Below, in pieces: positions 20,967-25,716 of a stretch of 25,716 bases of DNA. A program made the position numbers and the translations under genes. How positions within the stretch are numbered: the first letter of the stretch is position 1; each line of letters begins with the position of its first letter. The notes beneath the pieces are model-generated. The model saw only the letters and a list, made by a program, of their open reading frames with translations. It had not been told where the DNA came from and ran no database searches. This DNA is from JBCCGG01 sp039029395. GTDB taxonomy: Bacteria > Pseudomonadota > Alphaproteobacteria > Kiloniellales > JAKSDN01. The stretch spans positions 1 to 25,716 of the forward strand of contig JBCCGG010000065.1 of the NCBI GenBank assembly GCA_039029395.1. Direction: 5' to 3'.

Positions 20967-23452
20967 TTATGAGCTTTCATCGTTGACGAAGTAGGCGACC
21001 CCCTCGAGGACCATGTCCGGCCAAGTCTCCAGGATCACGTCCCGCTCCTCCGCGGAGGCGGTGTAGAAGTGAGTGCCCATGGGCACGTTCAAGAAGCGAA
21101 ACACCAGACCGCTGCCCGGCTCGGCGCCGCTGGTCAGGGGCACTTGGGCCAGCACCGCGTCGAGCCAGACGAAGGAGGAATCCGTGCCGGCGCTGAAGTG
21201 GCAGTTGATGCAGCCGGCGCTGCTCGACTGCATGGGGTCGTGGACCACGTCCTCCGGCGTGCAGTTGGCCGGATCGTTGCTGATGTCCTGATCGTCCGGC
21301 GCGCAGTAGCTGACTTGGAAGGTCTCCATGGTGGTGTTGCGCAGGCGCCGCCCGGCCGGGCCTTGCACGTCGGTCGGCTCGAGCGTGAAGCAGGGCTCGG
21401 CGTCGCCCTCCCGGCAGAGCTGGTTGGAGACCGCGAAAGGCTCGAAGGAATCGCCGCTCAAGCGGCCGTTCCGCGCCCACTGGGAGGTGATCAGCTGGTA
21501 GTACTGGAACGGCGAGCCTGCGTCCTGCAGCAGGTGCTGGAAGACTGGGTTGAGCTCGGCCGCGTGCTGCTCGATCGGATCGAGCCGGGTGATCTGTGCC
21601 GGAAACACTTTGAACTCATTGGGCGGCTGAAGGCTCAGGAACGGCGCGCCGTTGAGCGGGTCCGGGGCCGAGTTGTGAATCACCTGCAGGTTCTCGCAGC
21701 ACAGGGTCCGCTGGTCGATGCCGAACAGGCCGGGCCGCTGGGACAGGCAGAACTCCGGGCTCGGCTGGTTCTCGGGCAAGAGGCACTGGGGAGTAAACAG
21801 CGTGTAGGGGTTGGGGAAGATGGTTGGATCGACCTCTTCGCCCACGTCGGGCACGTTGTCGACATGCTCGAAGGTGGTCCAGGTCCATTGGGGCGCCCAG
21901 AAGGTCTTGCTTACCAAATGGAAACCGACCAATCCGGCCTGAACGATGGGGCAGGTCGCCGGCTGTGTGCCCAGGGTCTTTTCGACTGCCGCTTCGTAGA
22001 TGAAGATGTCCCTGGAACAGTAGCGTGCCGGATCGTCGATCGGGTTGCAGGTGATCGGGTCGGTGCAAAGCTCCTTCCAGGCCGCCTTGATCTCGATCGC
22101 GCCGATGTCGAAGCCCGGCGTCTGGTTGTCCGGGAAGACCAGCGTGTCGCTGTTGGCGGGGCCGTTGTAGTCGTAGCTGCCGGTATCCGCGTAGCCGTTC
22201 TCCTTGATGAAGTTCCACTCCGGCTCGTTGAAGCGGATGTTGAAGCGCAGCCGATTGCCGTTCTGGTCGACGATTGTGTTGAACTGGTTGCCGTAGGCCT
22301 GGTGGCGCTCGTTGAGCACCCGGTGGGCGATCGGCATGGGGCCGTCGGCCAAGGGATGGGCGTCGAGCGCCGCCTGGCAGACGTCGGGCAGAGGCTGCGG
22401 GTCGTTGAAGGAGCGCCCGTCGAGGGTCCACTGGGGATCGTTCGCCTGGAAGGTCTCGTAGACCTGGGGCCAGGTCTCCCAAACCCGGTTGCCCTCTGCC
22501 CTGCCGAAGGGCGCCGAAAGGTCTGCCTGGCCGCGCTGGGTCTCGCTCTCCGGCCAGTTCAAGGCGATGAAGCTTTCCCAGGCGAAACAGTCGAACATGC
22601 GCTGGGGCGAGCCGGGCGCCGGCACCTTGTTGGGATCGACCGCCACGTCGGGCGGCAGCACCGGGCTCAGTTCAGTCACGTCGTAGCACTGGCCCGAGCC
22701 GGCCTGGCCGGGCGCCTCGCCATCAAAGCGGAAGGGGTCGCCCAGCTGGCGCTCCCGGCTGAGGATGTCGTGGGTGACCCACAGCCAGTCGGTGTTCTCG
22801 ACCGGCGAATGGCATTCGATGCAGAAACCCGGCGCTTTGCCGTAGGCCGGCACGCTGCCATAGGTCGGATTAAACTGGAAGGATGGCAGGCCGTCGCGGT
22901 AGAGCAGGTAGAACCACTCGCCGCCGACACAGGCGCCGTCGACCGCGGCCACCGCCCGCTGGGGACAGTACCCGGGTATCTTGTACATGTGGGTTTCCCA
23001 GGTCTCGAGGGGCATCTCGGGATCTTGGGTGGTGTTCTCGTTGTATTTCGCGACGATCGACCAGGGCGGCAGATCGGGCGTGTCGAAGGGGTTGTCGAAG
23101 GCGTCTTGAATCGCTTGGTCGGCCACCTCGTTGACATAGATCGTGACAAAGAGCCCGTTTGAATGTTCGGCTTCAAGGCCGGCACGCGGGTGCCGGGCGT
23201 GATGTCGAGCTGAAGCATGCGGCGGTTGGTGAAGCCCGGGCCGTTGATGTGGGCCCAGATGTCGAGCGCGCAGCCCTCGGCGTTGGCCTCGCAGGCCTCG
23301 GCGCAGGTCGGGAAGGTCGGCGAAATCGGCACGCAGCTGTCGTTCTGCTGGTTGATCGCGATCGTCGTGAAGAGCGGTTCGTTCTGGGCCAGCGCCGGTG
23401 CGGCGGCGGTGCCTATCATGATCAAGGAACAGGCGAAACAGGCAGGAACCAA
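20967..23452 (-). CDS. large secreted c-type cytochrome-like protein with two CXXCH haem motifs, apparently frameshifted
   Basis: The reading is split over two frames. The N-terminal frame starts at TTG 23452 with a signal peptide (hydrophobic SLIMIGTAAAPALAQ) and continues to LKPNIQ. The remaining ~730 residues are in a second frame from NGLFVTIYVNE. Adding one A to the AAA run at 23160-23158 joins them into 828 residues. The first region resembles a cytochrome P460-like domain ending in haem motif CIECH (22823-22809). The long middle, with CFAWESFIALNWP, I cannot name. A second motif CINCH lies at 21212-21198. The last ~45 residues (GTHFYTASAEERDVILETWP) match the DUF5648 repeat. It is probably a periplasmic or extracellular electron-transfer or oxidase protein. 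The start is doubtful: no ribosome site precedes the TTG. Confidence 0.65.
23158..23160 (-). other. probable one-base deletion (frameshift) in the cytochrome-like gene
   Basis: On the coding strand the sequence reads ATT CAA ACG GGC, after which the frame turns to nonsense. One extra A gives ATT CAA AAC GGG CTC TTT and continues smoothly for about 730 codons. The lesion is in a homopolymer, which fits a sequencing error or a recent mutation. The surrounding heptamer is not a canonical -1 slippery site. Confidence 0.7.
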
Positions 23453-23528
23453 AGCGATTTACAGGCTTTTGAAGCTCTTCGTTTTTTCGTCTCCTCGACG
23501 ACGCAATCAGCAGGATCACGGGTCCATG

Positions 23529-23544
23529 ATGTTGAGGCTAACAT
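23529..23544. promoter_or_regulatory. dyad ATGTT-N6-AACAT in a divergent promoter region
   Basis: A perfect 5-base inverted repeat with a 6-base spacer lies between the divergent cytochrome-like and dimethylformamidase-like genes (23453-23685). An AT-rich block with CATAAT (minus strand, 23585-23580) and TATTAT (plus strand, 23579-23584) lies 35 bases away, without convincing -35 boxes. It could be an operator for a dimeric regulator; short dyads also arise by chance. Confidence 0.3.
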
Positions 23545-23685
23545 GATTCGCGCGCCGGAGTGAGGCTGAATGAGCGTTTATTATGTTAAACTTGCGTGCC
23601 ACCGCGATCTTGCGCCGGGCTGGGCTTGGCCCTTGAATAGGGCCGCCCGGTGCAGGGTCACGGCAAAAGGGAAAAGGGGCGGCAC

Positions 23686-25716
23686 ATGATTCCATTGATC
23701 GGCTACGCCGACCGGCTGTCGGCCCGGCCCGGCGAGACCCTTGAGATTAAAGTGAGCTCCCAGTCCGATGCGCCCTATCAAGCGAGCTTGGTGCGCATCC
23801 GCTCGGCCGACCCCAACCCCGAGGGCCCAGGCATCCGCGAGGCGCCGGTCGAGGCCGCCTTCGCCGGCAGCTACCCCTCGCGCCGTCAAGAGGCCAAGCT
23901 CGGGTCCTATGCCGTAGTCGATGAAACCGGACCCTTACAGTCGCTCGCCAGCTTTACGATCGCCGCGACGATTTGGCCGACCCTGCCGGCCAGGCGCCAG
24001 GCGGTGATCTCCTGGGCCGGCGGGCGACTGGGCCTCGACGACCAAGGCCACCTGACGGGTGAGCTGGGGAATACTTTGCTGCGCTACGATGGGCCGCTGC
24101 AAGAACGCCGCTGGGTTCGGATCTGGCTGAGCTTCGACGGCGAAACCGGCCGCCTCAGCCTGGGGCTGGACAATGCGGTCGTGGCCGAGACCACGGCGGC
24201 AAGCGGCGGAATTTCGGGTCCCTTGCTGTTCGCCGCCGGGCAAGGCCTGTGCGACCACTTCAACGGCAAGATCGAGCGCCCGCGCATACACGACCGGGCG
24301 CTGGCCGATGGCGACGAGGCCTCCTGCGTCGCCGATTGGGACTTCGCACAGGATACCTCGTCGACTCGGATCGTCGACGCCGGGCCTCACGGCCTGCACG
24401 GCCGCCTGGTCAATATGCCGGCCAGGGCCATGACCGGCGCCAGCTGGCGCGCCCAGGAGATGTGCTGGCGCCACGCGCTCGAGCACTACGGCGCAATCCA
24501 CTTTCACGAGGACGACATCCACGACTGCGCCTGGCAGACTGACTTTACCGTCACGGTCCCGGACGATCTGCGCTCCGGGCTCTATGGCGTGCGTCTGGTC
24601 TGCGGCGAGAATGCGGACACCGTGCCCTTCGTGGTCTGCCCGCCCCGTGGCCAGACCCAGGCCGAGATTTGCTTGATCGTGCCGACCTTCACCTACGTGA
24701 TCTACGGCAACCATGCGCGCCGGGATCAGACCTCGGCCTGGGACGAAAGGGCCAAGGCCTGGGGCGCCTATCCCTGGAACCCGGCCAAGCATCCGGAGTA
24801 TGGGCTCTCGACCTACAACTTTCATGCCGACGGCAGCGGCATCTGCCACGCCTCGGCCAAGCGGCCCCTGCTCACCCTGCGCTCTGGCTACTTTCACTTC
24901 TTCGAGCGGCGCGGCTCGGGCCTGCGCCACCTGCAGGCCGACACCCATCTGATCCACTGGCTAGAGGAAAGCGGCTTCGCCTACGATCTGGTGACCGACC
25001 ACGAGCTGCACGCCGAAGGCGCGGCCCTTCTGGCGCCCTACCGTGTGGTCTTGACCGCAAGCCATCCGGAGTACCACACGACAGAGACGCTCGATGCCAT
25101 CGAAGGCTACCGGGACGGCGGTGGGCGATTCTGCTACCTGGGCGGCAACGGCTTCTATTGGCGGGTGGCGCTGCACCCGGAAGACGATAGCCTGATCGAG
25201 GTCCGCCGGGGCGAAGGCGGGATCCGCGCCTGGGCCGCCGAGCCGGGCGAGTACTACAACGCCTTCGACGGCGCGTACGGCGGGCTTTGGCGGCGCAGCG
25301 GCCGGCCGCCCCAGACCATCGCCGGGCTCGGCTTTACCGCGCAAGGCACTTTCTACGGCTCCTACTACGAGCGCCAGCCGGCCTCGCGCGACCCGCGCTT
25401 TGCCTGGATGTTCGACGGCATCGAAGACGAGCGCCTGGGCGACTTCGGCCTGTGCGGCGGCGGCGCGGCCGGCTTCGAGCTGGACCGGGTGGACCGGCGC
25501 TTGGGCACGCCGGAAAACGCCGTGGTGCTGGCCAGCTCGCGCGGCCACGACCGGGAAGAGGGCGACTTCTTCGTGCTGGTGCCCGAGGAGCAGCTAACCC
25601 ACAACCTGACCTCGACCGGCGAGCCGGCCAAGGATCTGATCCGCGCGGACATGATCTTCTACGAGACGGGCGGTGGCGGTGCGGTCTTTTCGGTCGGCTC
25701 GATCACCTTCTGCGGC
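23686..25716 (+). CDS. N,N-dimethylformamidase large (beta) subunit family protein, 3' truncated by window end
   Basis: 677 codons are open with no stop, running off the window; family members are about 750-770 residues. Known relatives hydrolyse N,N-dimethylformamide to dimethylamine and formate using a mononuclear iron held by two tyrosines and a glutamate. Here an N-terminal beta domain is followed by a LamG/ConA-like domain (about 95-225: RWVRIWLSFDGETGRLSL, NGKIERPRIHD). The catalytic part follows, with TFTYVIYGN (Tyr337/Tyr340), GLSTYNFHADGSG (Tyr377) and TASHPEYHT (His460, Glu462). The Tyr340-Glu462 spacing of 122 equals that recalled for the Paracoccus enzyme's Tyr399-Glu521. ATG 23686 follows AGGGGCGG. 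No small-subunit gene is visible. The real substrate may be another N-alkyl amide. Confidence 0.8.
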   Translation, partial: MIPLIGYADRLSARPGETLEIKVSSQSDAPYQASLVRIRSADPNPEGPGIREAPVEAAFAGSYPSRRQEAKLGSYAVVDETGPLQSLASFTIAATIWPTLPARRQAVISWAGGRLGLDDQGHLTGELGNTLLRYDGPLQERRWVRIWLSFDGETGRLSLGLDNAVVAETTAASGGISGPLLFAAGQGLCDHFNGKIERPRIHDRALADGDEASCVADWDFAQDTSSTRIVDAGPHGLHGRLVNMPARAMTGASWRAQEMCWRHALEHYGAIHFHEDDIHDCAWQTDFTVTVPDDLRSGLYGVRLVCGENADTVPFVVCPPRGQTQAEICLIVPTFTYVIYGNHARRDQTSAWDERAKAWGAYPWNPAKHPEYGLSTYNFHADGSGICHASAKRPLLTLRSGYFHFFERRGSGLRHLQADTHLIHWLEESGFAYDLVTDHELHAEGAALLAPYRVVLTASHPEYHTTETLDAIEGYRDGGGRFCYLGGNGFYWRVALHPEDDSLIEVRRGEGGIRAWAAEPGEYYNAFDGAYGGLWRRSGRPPQTIAGLGFTAQGTFYGSYYERQPASRDPRFAWMFDGIEDERLGDFGLCGGGAAGFELDRVDRRLGTPENAVVLASSRGHDREEGDFFVLVPEEQLTHNLTSTGEPAKDLIRADMIFYETGGGGAVFSVGSITFCG

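Noticed and set aside
21069..23162. 697-codon plus-strand open frame opposite the cytochrome-like gene
   Set aside because: Composition is that of a shadow frame. The minus strand carries the signal peptide, CXXCH motifs and a known C-terminal domain.
23150..23165. programmed -1 frameshift in the cytochrome-like gene
   Set aside because: The sequence around the shift does not fit the X XXY YYZ slippery pattern. A lost base in the A run explains it more simply.

Overview
The window is high-GC DNA with strong third-position GC bias, so it is full of long antisense open frames. The gene content fits a free-living, probably marine or saline alphaproteobacterium of the Rhodospirillales/Kiloniellales/Rhodobacterales kind. 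This is inferred from protein families; there is no rRNA or other phylogenetic marker here. I saw no tRNA, rRNA, CRISPR array, insertion sequence or prophage.

Layout. 1-1999 (+): tail of a permease, a NitT/TauT-type substrate-binding protein and its ATPase. 2009-2893 (-): a GcvA-like LysR regulator, divergent from 3014-4505 (+), a DUF2182 membrane protein plus a DUF1326 protein. 4558-8330 (+): three closely spaced genes read as dmdA, a dmdB-like ligase and acuI, i.e. DMSP demethylation, CoA activation of the methylmercaptopropionate product, and acryloyl-CoA reduction. 14283-8372 (-): a five-gene run of SbmA/BacA-like transporter, DUF3179 protein, ThDP decarboxylase of the AruI type, unknown secreted protein and PuuE allantoinase. 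The last two overlap by 14 bases.

14609-15061 (+) is a YaiI/UPF0178 protein whose stop overlaps that of a convergent PEP-CTERM exported protein (15633-15058, -). The PEP-CTERM leader has competing inverted repeats. 16072-17052 (+) is an EamA/DMT exporter, convergent with a membrane-anchored sulfatase-like enzyme (18765-17071, -). 18915-20248 (+) is a two-gene unit: an isopenicillin-N-synthase-type 2-oxoglutarate/Fe(II) oxygenase translationally coupled (ATGA) to an ectoine synthase homologue, with no ectA, ectB or ectD in the window. 20891-20253 (-) is a PPOX flavoprotein. 23452-20967 (-) is a large secreted dihaem cytochrome-like protein interrupted by an apparent one-base frameshift. From 23686 to the window end (+) is most of a dimethylformamidase large-subunit homologue.

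Theme. Several units handle small methylated, nitrogenous or osmolyte compounds: DMSP, an ectoine-like cyclic product, allantoin, a 2-oxo acid possibly from arginine, and an N-alkyl amide. The best candidates for new biology are the oxygenase-EctC pair, the dmdA-dmdB-acuI arrangement, and the DUF2182-DUF1326 pair beside a LysR gene. The cytochrome gene needs its frameshift resolved before it is interpreted.
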